NCBI GenBank assembly: GCA_036390995.1
Contig: DASWAT010000021.1
Location: 1-46,232, forward strand
Reading direction: 5' to 3'
Source: DASQQQ01 sp036390995
GTDB taxonomy: Bacteria; Actinomycetota; UBA4738; HRBIN12
DNA: 46,232 nt
This document shows positions 24,094-33,304 of this stretch, piece by piece. The stretch's first letter is position 1. Each line of letters begins with the position of its first letter. Position numbers and translations under genes: made by a program. The notes below the pieces were generated by a model. It worked only from the letters and a program-made list of their open reading frames with translations. It was not told the origin of the DNA and made no database searches.

Positions 24094-24270
24094 GCGGGCC
24101 CAGACACCTCCGCGCATCCGGAACCTTCCGGCGCCTGCGGATCACCCACAAGGACATCGCGTCGATGATCCGGGGTCCCGCCCGCTGGACCACGTCGGTC
24201 GAAGGACCGTGATCGACGCCGACGGGGAGTGGTTCAGCTTCACCACCGGCGGTGGCTAGTCCGGGCCAGA
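24094..24270. other. Intergenic spacer with possible gene remnant
   Basis: No intact gene is seen. One frame reads RRLRITHKDIASMIRG before a stop at 24210-24212. Another reads VIDADGEWFSFTTGGG, ending at a TAG at 24258-24260. The first resembles the helix-turn-helix entry of Crp-type regulators only loosely. It may be debris of a lost gene. A short CCGGAA-CC-TTCCGG hairpin occurs near 24118. Confidence 0.25.
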
Positions 24271-24645
24271 CTAGCGACGCACGATGCGCCCGAGGGCGCG
24301 CTTGGCCACCGGGACCGAGGCCAGCACGGCCGGCCCCGGGCCGGTGATGACCATGCCGGCGCGGCCCTCTTCGACGAGGTTCTCGACCCGGTAGCGGAGC
24401 GGACCGGCGCGGAGCACCCAGGTCCATCGTCCGGCGCCCTCGTCGACCTCGAGCACCTCGAACGCCACGGTGAGCCCGAGTCGCGTATGCATCTCCCCCT
24501 CGAGCCCCGCGCGGAGCAGCTGGCCGTTCGTACGGACCTCGCGGAGGTACGGCGCCCAGTCGGGCCATCGCTGCGGGTCCCGGTACCGGGCCCAGATCGT
24601 GTACTTGCTCGCCGGTCCCCGGCGGCGGACGCGGACGGTGCTCAT
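24271..24645 (-). CDS. SRPBCC (polyketide cyclase/START-like) family protein
   Basis: A 124-aa protein with the SRPBCC pattern: SKYTIWARYRDPQRWPDWAPY near the N-terminus (helix over the cavity), then beta strands LTVAFEVLEVDEGAGRWTWVL, and a long C-terminal helix. These helix-grip folds bind hydrophobic ligands, and the ligand here is unknown. It follows the S9 peptidase on the same strand, 24 bp apart, so it may be co-transcribed. Confidence 0.72.
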   Translation of the reverse strand: MSTVRVRRRGPASKYTIWARYRDPQRWPDWAPYLREVRTNGQLLRAGLEGEMHTRLGLTVAFEVLEVDEGAGRWTWVLRAGPLRYRVENLVEEGRAGMVITGPGPAVLASVPVAKRALGRIVRR

Positions 24646-24669
24646 GTCCCCATGATGCGGAGGAGACGC

Positions 24670-26481
24670 CTATGCGCCCGGCCGGAGATGCCGCAGGAGG
24701 AAGCCGAGGATCTCCCCGGTCTGCCGGATCTCCTCGTCCACCACGTAGGAAACGTGGCCGGCGCCGAACGCGTAGACCTCGACGTCGCCGCCGGCGGCGC
24801 GCACGGCATCGACCCAGTTGAGCGCCTGTTGCGGAGGGCACCGGGTGTCGTGCTCCCCCACCATCACGAGCGTTGGAGTCTTCACCCGATCCGCGTACGT
24901 GATCGGCGAGCGTTCGCGGACCAGGTCGGGGACCTCGTACACGGTGCCTCCGAGGAGCGACCGATCGTACGCCTGCAGGTCGGGGGCCGAGTCGTGGTAG
25001 GAGGCCGCGTAGTCCCCTACCGGGACCCCGCCCACGGCGCACACGAACCGATCCGGGTGCAGCCCGATCGCGAGCAGCGTGGTGTACCCGCCCCAGGACC
25101 ACCCGCCGATGGCCGCGCGGTCCGGGTCGGCGATCCCCTCGGCGATCAGGTGATCGAGTCCCGCCATCGTATCTTCCACCTCCGGGAATCCGATGTTCCC
25201 GATGATGTGGTCCCGCCAGGCACGTCCGTACCCCGTGGAGCCGCGGTAGTTCACCATCGCCACCGCGATGCCGTGGTCGACGTACGCCTGCACGTCACGC
25301 CACCACGTGTCGAGGTACAGCCAGTTCGGTCCCCCGTGGACCTTCATGTAGGTCGGGAACGGGGGCTCGCCCTCGGGCAGGACCACGAAACCGTGGACCC
25401 GGTCCCCGCTCGCGTTCGTGCAATGGAACGAGCGGTACGGTCGTCCGCCCGGCGAGGCGGGGCCCTCGGCGCGAAGGACCTCGTTCTCCAGGTCGTCGAC
25501 GATGTGGGGCGGCGTTCCCCCGCTGGAGACCCGGAACCACACCCGCCCGTCGGGACGCACGGCCGCGCCGTGGATCTCGCCCGAGGGCGGCAGCACCTCC
25601 GCGAGCGTGCCGGTCCCGATCTCGTACCGGTACAGGCCGTCGCGGCCGTCGTGCCGGTGCAGCAGCAGCAGCGAACCGGCATCGGGCCACCAGTCGACCG
25701 GGAGAACCTGGCCCGGCAGGTCGACGTCCAGATCGGTCCGCCCCCCCGTCGACGGGTCCCAGACCGCGGGTCGGAGCCTGTCGTGCCGCTCGTGGGACAG
25801 GGCCAGCCGGAGATCGCCGCGGATCGGTGACCAGGCCAGCGCCTGCAGGTCGAGCCCCGGGCCGTCGGCCAACCTGCCCGCCTCGGCGCCGGTGCGGACG
25901 TCCAGGACCAGCAGGGCGTGGTGGAGGTTGTCGCCGTCCTGGGCCACCGACACGCAGAGCAGGGATCCATCCGCCGAGAGTCCCGAGCGGTCCTGTCCCT
26001 CGTGCTCCCACTCGGTCTGCCCGATCACCACCGCGTCGACGTCCCGGTACAGCTCCTTCGCGGGCCCGCCGTCCACCGACGCGTACACCCCGAACCCGCT
26101 CCGGTCGGCGAGCACCGCCGCCACGATCCGCGGGGCGAACGCGATCCCTTCCGGCCAGCCCGCCGGCGCGCCCGGCAGGAGCGGCGCCGGCGCACCGCCC
26201 TCGAAGGCCACGGCCACCCAGGCCCCCGACTCGTCGCCGGACTCGTCCCGGAACCACACGGCCCGGTCGCCCTCCGCCGTGACCGCGCCGTGGATCACAC
26301 CGACAGGTTCGTCGCTCACCCGCTTGCGCGTCCCGGTGGCCAGATCCCAGACGTAGACCTGATCGGACCCGGACTCGTCCGAGAGCACCACCAGCCGGTC
26401 GGGGCTGCTCCTCGACCACGCCGGGAACTGGACGATGGGCGCGCGGAACCGCTGCTGCCAAACGGGGTCCTGCGCGGGCAT
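24670..26481 (-). CDS. S9-family serine peptidase (prolyl oligopeptidase/acylaminoacyl-peptidase type)
   Basis: A 603-aa protein with an N-terminal beta-propeller (repeats such as VWDLATGTRKRVSDEP and LVLDVRTGAEAGRL, residues about 25-340) and a C-terminal alpha/beta-hydrolase domain. The catalytic triad is visible: Ser462 in GGWSWGGYTT, Asp545 in GEHDTRCPP and His576 in GAGHVSYV. The HGGPNWLY oxyanion loop is at about 382. No signal peptide is seen, so it is probably a cytoplasmic peptidase of short peptides. The start is leaderless: TAGGCT lies 6 nt from the ATG. Confidence 0.93.
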   Translation of the reverse strand: MPAQDPVWQQRFRAPIVQFPAWSRSSPDRLVVLSDESGSDQVYVWDLATGTRKRVSDEPVGVIHGAVTAEGDRAVWFRDESGDESGAWVAVAFEGGAPAPLLPGAPAGWPEGIAFAPRIVAAVLADRSGFGVYASVDGGPAKELYRDVDAVVIGQTEWEHEGQDRSGLSADGSLLCVSVAQDGDNLHHALLVLDVRTGAEAGRLADGPGLDLQALAWSPIRGDLRLALSHERHDRLRPAVWDPSTGGRTDLDVDLPGQVLPVDWWPDAGSLLLLHRHDGRDGLYRYEIGTGTLAEVLPPSGEIHGAAVRPDGRVWFRVSSGGTPPHIVDDLENEVLRAEGPASPGGRPYRSFHCTNASGDRVHGFVVLPEGEPPFPTYMKVHGGPNWLYLDTWWRDVQAYVDHGIAVAMVNYRGSTGYGRAWRDHIIGNIGFPEVEDTMAGLDHLIAEGIADPDRAAIGGWSWGGYTTLLAIGLHPDRFVCAVGGVPVGDYAASYHDSAPDLQAYDRSLLGGTVYEVPDLVRERSPITYADRVKTPTLVMVGEHDTRCPPQQALNWVDAVRAAGGDVEVYAFGAGHVSYVVDEEIRQTGEILGFLLRHLRPGA

Positions 26482-26487
26482 GGCTGA

Positions 26488-26493
26488 AGCCTA
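26488..26493 (-). promoter_or_regulatory. -10 element of a leaderless gene
   Basis: TAGGCT on the minus strand ends 6 nt before the ATG of the S9 peptidase at 26481. It lies between the lipoprotein stop and that ATG, so the peptidase has its own promoter. Confidence 0.45.
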
Positions 26494-26503
26494 GCAGGCG
26501 CGC

Positions 26504-27394
26504 TCAGGCCGAGAGGACGATAGGGATCTCCACGACGTTGATCGGTTCGCCGTTCTCGGCGGAGGCCTCGTACACGCGGAGGGTCCCGGTCTGGGTCGAG
26601 GGGACCTCGTACCGGATGGTCTTCTCGAACGTGCCCCGGCACCCCGTGCCGCAGGTGGCCGTGGTGAACGTCCGTACGATCTCGTTCCCCGCGGCGTCCA
26701 GCAGACTGATGCTGACGGTGGCCTCGAACACGTCGGCCGAGCCCACGACCGTGAACGGGCTCGACACCTGCTCACCGATGCCCGGCTGCTCGACCAGGAT
26801 GGCCGGCAGCAGGTCGTCCCAGGCCTTGCGGGTCATCGGGTGGTCGACCATCAGCCCTTCACCGGAGAAGACCTCGATGGCCTTCCCGTCCAGCTCCAGG
26901 CTCACCGCGTCGACCGTGGGGAACTGCGTGAGCGTGTACGTGAGCTGGGCCAGCCGCAGCATCATCGAGAGCGAACCGCCGCCCGACTCGAACTCGCGCG
27001 AGAGATCGACGGTCGCGAGCCCGTCCTCCACGGTGAGGCCGAGCAGCTGCGAGCCCTCGGGCACGGCGGTGCCGACATCGGCTCCGCGCTCGGTCGCCGA
27101 GGGTCCCGCGAGGAGCGCCTCGACGGCGGCCGTGCCGATCCGCGGCGAGGCGGGCTCCGTGCGATGCGTGACGAACAGGTAGCCCTCGCCCGATGCGAAC
27201 CAGACCTCGAAGGTCATCGTGCCGTCGCCGGTCGGTTGGGACGATGGGCTCTGCGTCGGCTCGGGCGTGACGGTGGGCTGCGTGGGACTGGGTTCCGAGC
27301 TCTCCGGTTCGACGGGACCAAGATCGCCGGACCCAGTGCGGGCGCACGAGGCCGCGAGCACGACCAGGGCCGCAAGGACGATCAGGCGCTTCAT
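26504..27394 (-). CDS. Lipoprotein with GerMN and Gmad2-type domains
   Basis: A 296-aa exported lipoprotein with a signal and lipobox-like LAASC (Cys17), then a Pro/Ser/Thr-rich linker (about 25-58). A GerMN domain follows (about 75-180, including ALLAGPSATERGADVGTAVP and LATVDLSREFES). The C-terminal domain resembles Gmad2, an immunoglobulin-like module (IGEQVSSPFTVVGSADVFEATV). It follows a response regulator and a sensor kinase on the same strand. Actinobacterial MtrAB is followed by LpqB, which also has GerMN, so it may be a functional counterpart acting on the sensor from outside. AGGGAGG precedes the ATG. Confidence 0.83.
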   Translation of the reverse strand: MKRLIVLAALVVLAASCARTGSGDLGPVEPESSEPSPTQPTVTPEPTQSPSSQPTGDGTMTFEVWFASGEGYLFVTHRTEPASPRIGTAAVEALLAGPSATERGADVGTAVPEGSQLLGLTVEDGLATVDLSREFESGGGSLSMMLRLAQLTYTLTQFPTVDAVSLELDGKAIEVFSGEGLMVDHPMTRKAWDDLLPAILVEQPGIGEQVSSPFTVVGSADVFEATVSISLLDAAGNEIVRTFTTATCGTGCRGTFEKTIRYEVPSTQTGTLRVYEASAENGEPINVVEIPIVLSA

Positions 27395-27476
27395 GTCGGG
27401 TCGCCTCCCTTGGGTGGGTTGACTCCATCGTGGCGATCCGAGGAAACGGGAAGGTCACCGGCACGTAACGGTTCGG

Positions 27477-28889
27477 TCACAGCTCGGAAGGCGGGGCGGC
27501 GGGAGGAGGTTGAGACGCCGGAGGCGCGTCGGGGAGCCGCAGGGTGAATCGCGATCCGGCGCCCGGTCCGCTCTGAACCTCGATGTCCCCTCCGAGCAGC
27601 CGGGCGTTCTCGAGCGCGATGGGGAGTCCCAGGCCGCTGCCCGAGCCCGAGCGCGCCGGGTCCGCCTTGTAGAACCGCTCGAACAGATGCGGCAGGTCCG
27701 CCGGATCGATCCCCGGACCGCGATCCGCGACCGTCACTACCGCGCCGCCGGGACTGGTCTCGACCGCGACCTCCACGTGACCCCCTCCGTGCTCGACCGC
27801 GTTGCCGACGAGGTTCGAGACGATGCGCTCCAGGCGGCGCCGGTCCGAGACGACGCGGACCGCCTCGGCCGATAGCGTCACACGGTTCCGCCATCCCCTC
27901 GACCGGATCGTGGAGGTCACGAGGGCGGCCAGATCCAGTGGGGCCATCTCCACCACTTCCCTTCCCGCGTCCAACCGCGAGATCTCCATGAGATCCTCGA
28001 CCAGCCGGCGGAGGCGGGCCACGTCGGCGATCAGGAGCTCGGCAGGCCGGCGCATCTGGGGCGTCATCTGGTCCAGTCGCTCGGCGAGCAGCCCCGCCTC
28101 GGATACCAGCGCGGTGATCGGAGTGCGGAGCTCGTGCGCCACGTCCGACGTGAACCTGCGCTCCCTGGTCTGGGCCTCGGACAGAGCGCGGACCTTCGCT
28201 TCCAGCGCTTCGGCCATCTCGTTGAACGAGGCGGCCCAGGCTCCGAACTCGTCGGCGCTCTCCACGGGCAGGCGGGTATCGAGCAGCCCCTCGGCCATCG
28301 CCCTGGCCGCCTGGGCGGCCTCGGCCACCGGGGCGAGGGTCCGGCGGGCCACCAACCACCCGACGAGGGTGGACACGACGAGCGCGGCGACCCAGCCCAG
28401 GACGAGCACGTTCCAGAGCTCGGACAGATCGCGCTGGAGGCTCTGCTCAGGAAACAGCAGGTACAGGTCGGCGGCGGTCCCGGGCGGGCGGCCACCGACC
28501 ACGAGGTACGGCTCCCCCGCCACCTCGAGCCGGTCGTACGCGAGCTGTCCTTCGGCCACGAGGCGCTGCACCGCTCCTGGGATGGGCGGGTCCACCGAGG
28601 GATCCGAGGCGAACCGTCGGCCTCCTTCGAGCAACACGGCGTGAAGGCCCCGGCCCTCGAAGCCGTCTACGAACTGCTGCAGGTCCGCCCCCGATCCCAG
28701 GCCCGCGGCCAGCTGGAGCGCGAACCTCGTCTCCCGCTCCCCCCGGGAGACCGAGTCGGCCAGACGTGCGTCCCGGACGATGAGGAACGTCGCAAGCGCC
28801 AGCGCCGCCGTGAGGAGGCCGGCCACGAGGACGAAGGCGATCGTGAGGCGCCGGCGCATCCGCCTGGGCAGGGACACGGCCCGGTGCAC
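27477..28889 (-). CDS. Sensor histidine kinase with HAMP domain
   Basis: A 470-aa membrane kinase with TM1 (about 17-38), an extracellular sensor of about 120 aa, TM2 (about 159-181), HAMP, and the H-box SDVAHELRTP with phospho-accepting His252. The N, G1 and G2 boxes follow: NLVGNAVEHGG, VADRGPGIDPADLP and GSGSGLGLPIA. The C-terminus is Pro-rich. The GTG start lies 3 nt after the response-regulator stop, so the two are a cognate pair. The stimulus is unknown, but the GerMN lipoprotein downstream suggests envelope sensing. Confidence 0.93.
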   Translation of the reverse strand: MHRAVSLPRRMRRRLTIAFVLVAGLLTAALALATFLIVRDARLADSVSRGERETRFALQLAAGLGSGADLQQFVDGFEGRGLHAVLLEGGRRFASDPSVDPPIPGAVQRLVAEGQLAYDRLEVAGEPYLVVGGRPPGTAADLYLLFPEQSLQRDLSELWNVLVLGWVAALVVSTLVGWLVARRTLAPVAEAAQAARAMAEGLLDTRLPVESADEFGAWAASFNEMAEALEAKVRALSEAQTRERRFTSDVAHELRTPITALVSEAGLLAERLDQMTPQMRRPAELLIADVARLRRLVEDLMEISRLDAGREVVEMAPLDLAALVTSTIRSRGWRNRVTLSAEAVRVVSDRRRLERIVSNLVGNAVEHGGGHVEVAVETSPGGAVVTVADRGPGIDPADLPHLFERFYKADPARSGSGSGLGLPIALENARLLGGDIEVQSGPGAGSRFTLRLPDAPPASQPPPAAPPSEL

Positions 28890-28892
28890 GCT

Positions 28893-29573
28893 TCACCCTC
28901 GCTCGAGCCGGTAGCCGACGCCGCGCACGGTCGAGATCAGCCCGGGGCGGGCCGGATCGTCCTCGACCTTCGCACGGAGGCGCTGGACGGCCACGTCGAC
29001 CAACCGGGAATCGCCGAGGTAATCGTAGCCCCACACGCTCTCCAGGAGCAGCTCGCGCGTGAAGACCTGACCGGGATGCCGGGCCAGCTCGGCCAGCAGT
29101 CGGAACTCGGTGGCCGTGAGACCGAGGTCCCGACCTCCGCGCCGCGCGACGTACGCTCGCTCGTCCACCTCGAGCTCGCCCACGCGCAGGGGAACCTCGG
29201 ACCCGAGGGTGGTGGTCCGACGGAGCGCGGCCCGGGCCCGAGCCACGAGAACCGGCAGGTCGAACGGCTTCGTCACGTAGTCGTCGGCGCCGAGCTCGAG
29301 GCCCGCCACCACGTCGGTGGGGTCGGTGCGGGCCGTGAGCATCACGATCGGGACGCCGCTGTCCCGCCGGACCCGCCGGCAGACCTCGAACCCGTCGATC
29401 TCGGGCAGCATGATGTCCAGGACGAGGAGATCGAACCGGTCTCGGCCGAAGCGCTCGAGCGCCTCCCGGCCGTCGCCGGCCGTCGTGACGCGGAAGCCGG
29501 CGTTCGCCAGGCCGAGGGCGGTCGCCTCGCGGATCGAGGCGTCGTCCTCCACGAGCAGCACGTGCTCGTTCAC
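28893..29573 (-). CDS. OmpR/PhoB-family response regulator
   Basis: A 226-aa regulator. The receiver domain has the acidic pair LVEDD, phospho-acceptor Asp53 in LLVLDIMLPEIDGF, Thr in MLTART and Lys102 in DYVTKPFD. The C-terminal winged helix includes LGLTATEFRLLAELARHPGQ, DSRLVDVAVQRLRAK and STVRGVGYRLE, typical of the OmpR/MtrA class. I use the GTG at 29573 because the domain begins there at once. First gene of the operon with the kinase and GerMN lipoprotein. Confidence 0.94.
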   Translation of the reverse strand: MNEHVLLVEDDASIREATALGLANAGFRVTTAGDGREALERFGRDRFDLLVLDIMLPEIDGFEVCRRVRRDSGVPIVMLTARTDPTDVVAGLELGADDYVTKPFDLPVLVARARAALRRTTTLGSEVPLRVGELEVDERAYVARRGGRDLGLTATEFRLLAELARHPGQVFTRELLLESVWGYDYLGDSRLVDVAVQRLRAKVEDDPARPGLISTVRGVGYRLERG

Positions 29574-29652
29574 CGCTTCAGCGTAGCCGCGAGGTTGACC
29601 CGTGGGCGCGGAACCGAGTATCAGTCCCCCGGACACGCCGACAGGAGGTGCC

Positions 29653-30954
29653 GTGAGCCAGGACCGCAAGACCATCGTGTTCTTCCCGGAGGGCGCCTTC
29701 GGGCCCACGAACAACTGTGTGGGGATCGGCAACGTGCTGAAGACCCGAGGTCACCGCGTGATCTTCATCGTGGAAGAGTCCTTCGCGGGAGCGCTGGAGG
29801 CCAAGGGGTTCGAGGAGGCGCGCATGCGCCTGCAGGCGCCGCCCGAGGTCGAGGAGGAGCCAGGCCAGTTCTGGAAGGACTTCATCCGCGAGACCGCGCC
29901 CGAGTTCCGCAAGCCGACGGTCGAGCAGCTGGCGACGTTCCTGAAACCCACCTGGCAGGCGCTGATCGACGGCGCGATGTACGTGGACGATCGGCTCCGC
30001 GAGATCTTCGACGACGCCCGTCCCGACGTCATCGTCGAAGACAACGTGGTGGCGTTCCCGGCCATCCCCGCGAGCGGGAGACCGTGGATCCGTGTCACGT
30101 CGTGCAACCCGCTCGAATGGAAGGATCCGCACGTGCCTCCGGTCTTCTCGGGCTATGCGGCCGAGGATCGGTCGGGCTGGGACGCGTTCTGGGCGGAGTA
30201 CGACCGGGTGCTGGGACCGCAGATCGCGGAGCTGAACACCTGGGTGCAGGAGCGCGGCGCGCCGCGCTTGCCCTCGGCTCGCGACTACCTGTGGGCGTCG
30301 CCTTACCTGAACCTGTACGTCTACCCGCGGGAGGCCGACTACGCGCGCGCGAACCCGCTCCCGCCGAACGTCCACCGGCTGGACAGCTCGGTGCGCGGCA
30401 CCGACGAGACCTACACCGACCACGAGAAGCTCGGCGCGGAAGGGGCCCTAGTGTACCTGTCACTCGGCTCGCTCGGATCGGCCGACGTCGAGTTGATGCA
30501 GCGGCTCGTGGACGTCCTGTCGAGGACCCCCCACCGCTACATCGTGAGCAAGGGGCCGCAGGCGGAGCTCTACGACCTCGCGGACAACATGGTAGGCGAG
30601 GAGTTCCTCCCTCAGCCGGCGATCCTGCCGCAGGTGGATCTGGTCATCACGCACGGCGGCAACAACACCGTCACGGAGAGTTGGCATGCCGGCAAGCCGA
30701 TGATCGTGCTGCCGCTGTTCTGGGACCAATACGACAACGCGCAGCGGGTGGACGAGCTGGGGCTCGGCGTCCGGCTGCCGACGTACGCCTTCGAGGAGGA
30801 GCAGCTGACCGGCGCGATCGACCACCTGCTCGCGGACGAGGATCTGAAGCCGCGGCTCGCCGCCACGTCCGCCCGACTGCAGCAGGTGCAGGGGACGGTG
30901 AAGGCGGCCGATCTCATCGAGCAGGTCGCACGGACCGGCCGGCCGGTCGTCTGA
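29653..30954 (+). CDS. UGT-like (GT1, MGT-type) glycosyltransferase
   Basis: A 433-aa GT-B fold enzyme. The C-terminal donor-binding block is clear: VYLSLGSLGSADVEL, then DLVITHGGNNTVTESWHAGK and LPLFWDQYDNAQRV, matching the GT1 signature for nucleotide-sugar binding. The N-terminal acceptor domain begins IVFFPEGAFGPTNNCVGIG, somewhat unlike antibiotic MGT enzymes. It transfers a sugar to an unknown small molecule or lipid. The GTG start follows AGGAGG. It is divergent from the two-component genes and convergent with the CoxL-like gene. Confidence 0.88.
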   Translation: MSQDRKTIVFFPEGAFGPTNNCVGIGNVLKTRGHRVIFIVEESFAGALEAKGFEEARMRLQAPPEVEEEPGQFWKDFIRETAPEFRKPTVEQLATFLKPTWQALIDGAMYVDDRLREIFDDARPDVIVEDNVVAFPAIPASGRPWIRVTSCNPLEWKDPHVPPVFSGYAAEDRSGWDAFWAEYDRVLGPQIAELNTWVQERGAPRLPSARDYLWASPYLNLYVYPREADYARANPLPPNVHRLDSSVRGTDETYTDHEKLGAEGALVYLSLGSLGSADVELMQRLVDVLSRTPHRYIVSKGPQAELYDLADNMVGEEFLPQPAILPQVDLVITHGGNNTVTESWHAGKPMIVLPLFWDQYDNAQRVDELGLGVRLPTYAFEEEQLTGAIDHLLADEDLKPRLAATSARLQQVQGTVKAADLIEQVARTGRPVV

Positions 30955-30969
30955 GCCCGGTACCGATCC

Positions 30970-33276
30970 TCAGCGATCCTGTCCGCCCCGGGTCCCGCTG
31001 TGAACTGCGCGGACGGCGTGCCAAACGCGTTCGGGCAACAGCGGCATGTCGATGTGCCGCACGCCGAGGTGGGCCACAGCATCGATCGCGGCCGACTGCA
31101 CCGCCGGTGTGGAACCGATCGTGGCGGCCTCGCCGATCCCCTTGGCCCCCAAGGGATTGAGGGGTGTCGGTGTCTCCGTATGTCCGGTGACGAACGCCGG
31201 GAACTCCGCAGCGCTCGGCATCAGGTAGCCGGTGAGGTTGCCGGAGAGCGGCGACCCCAGCTCGTCGTAGGTCACGCCCTCGTAGAGGGCTTGGGCGATG
31301 CCCTGCGCGAGTCCCCCGTGCACCTGTCCCTCCACGAGGAGCGGATTGAGGATCCGCCCGCAGTCGTCGACGGCCACGTGGCGGATCAACCGCGCTTCAC
31401 CGGTCTCCACGTCCACCTCCACTACCGCCACGTGGGCGCCGAAGGGGTACGTCGAGTCTTTCTGATGGAACTTGCCCGAGGCGGACAGACCCACCTCCAT
31501 GCCCTCGGGGAGCCGCGAGGGGTCGGCGGCCGCAGCCGCGAGCTCGCCCCACCCGAGCGCCGCCTCCGGCGCGCCGGTCACGCCGATCCGTCCGTCCTCG
31601 TTCAGCGTCACGTCCGCGGACGAGGCCTCCAACAGGTGGGCGGCGAGCAGACGCGCCTTCTCCAGGACCTGCCGCCCGGCGTTCCACACCGCCGTTCCCC
31701 CGAGCTGCAGCGAGCGGGAACCGTACGTCCCGTCACCGACAGGGACGACGCCCGTGTCGGAATGGATCACGGAGATCCGGTCCATGGGGATCCCCAGCAG
31801 CCCAGAGGCGATCTGGGCGAGCGAGGTCTCGTGTCCCTGGCCGTGCGGCGACACGCCGGTAAGGATGGTCGCCGTACCGTCCGGATGCACCTCGACCGAG
31901 CCGAACTCGCGCCCGGCGAACGCCGTGACCTCGACGTAGACGCACACGCCGATCCCCAGCTGAAGGCGATCTCCTCGGGCTCGGCGCACGGCCTGCTCGG
32001 CGCGAAGCTTCTCGTACCCGGCCATCCGCACGGCCTCGTCCAGTGCTCGGGGGTAGTCGCCGACGTCGTACGTCGTGCCGGCGGCGGTCTGGTACGGGAA
32101 GACATCCGGCGGTATCAGGTTCAGCCGCCGGAGTTCCACGGGGTCCATCTCAAGCTCGGCCGCCAGCAGGTCCATCGCCCGCTCGAGCAACGCCGTGGCC
32201 TCCGGCCTGCCTGCGCCCCGGTACGCGGAGACCGGGGTCGTGTTCGTGACCGCCGAGCGTCCCCGGGACGCGATGCGCGGGATCCGATAGACGCCAGCGA
32301 GCATGCTCCGAGTGGTTGGCGCCAGGTACGCGCCGATCGGATACGCCCCCATGTCGGCCACGAGGTCGACCCTCAGACCCACCAGCGTTCCGTCGCGCTT
32401 GGCCCCGAGCTGGACCTCCTGCACCTGTGCACGGCCGTGCGTGAGACTCAGCATGCTCTCGGTCCGCGTCTCGGTCCACCGCACCGGCCGCCCGACCTTC
32501 ACCGCGGCGGCCGCCACGGCCAGGTACTCGGGGTACACGACGAGCTTCGCCCCGAACCCGCCGCCCACGTCGGGCGCGATCACCCTGATCCGCTGTCTGT
32601 CGATGCCCAGCCACTGCGCGATGTCCCCCCGCACGTCGAACGGGATCTGCGTCGACACCCAAACCGTGAGGCCCCCGTCCGGCTGGGGGACCGCGGCGCA
32701 GCCATTGGTTTCCATCGGGACCGGAGCCAGACGCTGATTCACGAAGCGACCACCCACCACGACGTCCGCTCCGGCCAGGACGTCGTCGTCCCAGTGCTTC
32801 GCGAACTCGTGGGCGAGATTCGTCCCCGCCTCGGGGAACAGAAGCGGCTCGCCGGGCTCGAGCGCGGTCTCGGGATCCACCACCACCGGGAGGGGCTCAT
32901 AGTCGACCACGACGGCCTCCGCGGCGTCCTCGGCCCTTCCGAGGTCTTCGGCCAGCACCAGGGCAACGGACTCTCCCACGAATCGAACCGTGTCCGTGGC
33001 CAAGACGGGACGAACGAAGGGACCGTGGACGTTGCCGGAGGGCGGCTGCGGGCGCAGGTCGAGATCCGCCGCGGTCAGCACCGCCTCGACTCCGGGCATG
33101 GACAGGGCGTCGGTCGCGTCGATGCCCGAAACGCGCCCATGCGCCATCATGGAGCGGACGAACACGGCCCGCAGCCCGCCTTCGATCGGCAGGTTCTCCA
33201 GGTATCGCCCGCGGCCCGCCAGGAAGCGCGGGTCCTCCGTGCGGTGGACGACGCTGCCGAAGATCGAGGTGGTCAT
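30970..33276 (-). CDS. Molybdenum hydroxylase large subunit (CoxL-like, form II)
   Basis: A 768-aa protein of the xanthine dehydrogenase / aerobic CO dehydrogenase large-subunit family. It has GRGRYLENLPIEGGL, MTRVP-class MPT contacts GGGFGAK at about 238, AYRGAGRPEA at 351-360 and the catalytic-Glu block KGIGEAATIGS near the C-terminus. AYRGAGR rather than AYRCSFR places it with form II or other aldehyde-oxidase-like enzymes, so true CO oxidation is unlikely to be safe to assume. The FAD (CoxM) and 2Fe-2S (CoxS) subunits are not adjacent; neighbours are a glycosyltransferase and a sugar dehydrogenase. It lies 28 bp from the divergent gene. Confidence 0.9.
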   Translation of the reverse strand: MTTSIFGSVVHRTEDPRFLAGRGRYLENLPIEGGLRAVFVRSMMAHGRVSGIDATDALSMPGVEAVLTAADLDLRPQPPSGNVHGPFVRPVLATDTVRFVGESVALVLAEDLGRAEDAAEAVVVDYEPLPVVVDPETALEPGEPLLFPEAGTNLAHEFAKHWDDDVLAGADVVVGGRFVNQRLAPVPMETNGCAAVPQPDGGLTVWVSTQIPFDVRGDIAQWLGIDRQRIRVIAPDVGGGFGAKLVVYPEYLAVAAAAVKVGRPVRWTETRTESMLSLTHGRAQVQEVQLGAKRDGTLVGLRVDLVADMGAYPIGAYLAPTTRSMLAGVYRIPRIASRGRSAVTNTTPVSAYRGAGRPEATALLERAMDLLAAELEMDPVELRRLNLIPPDVFPYQTAAGTTYDVGDYPRALDEAVRMAGYEKLRAEQAVRRARGDRLQLGIGVCVYVEVTAFAGREFGSVEVHPDGTATILTGVSPHGQGHETSLAQIASGLLGIPMDRISVIHSDTGVVPVGDGTYGSRSLQLGGTAVWNAGRQVLEKARLLAAHLLEASSADVTLNEDGRIGVTGAPEAALGWGELAAAAADPSRLPEGMEVGLSASGKFHQKDSTYPFGAHVAVVEVDVETGEARLIRHVAVDDCGRILNPLLVEGQVHGGLAQGIAQALYEGVTYDELGSPLSGNLTGYLMPSAAEFPAFVTGHTETPTPLNPLGAKGIGEAATIGSTPAVQSAAIDAVAHLGVRHIDMPLLPERVWHAVRAVHSGTRGGQDR

Positions 33277-33304
33277 GCGAGCCCACACTCTAGAGGAGGG
33301 CAGG

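Noticed and set aside
28134..31160. 1008-aa open frame on the plus strand
   Set aside because: It runs antisense to the kinase and regulator and then out of frame through the glycosyltransferase. Composition is that of a GC shadow with no domain.
30970..33276. True aerobic CO dehydrogenase
   Set aside because: The active-site loop is AYRGAGR rather than the form I AYRCSFR, and coxM and coxS are absent nearby.
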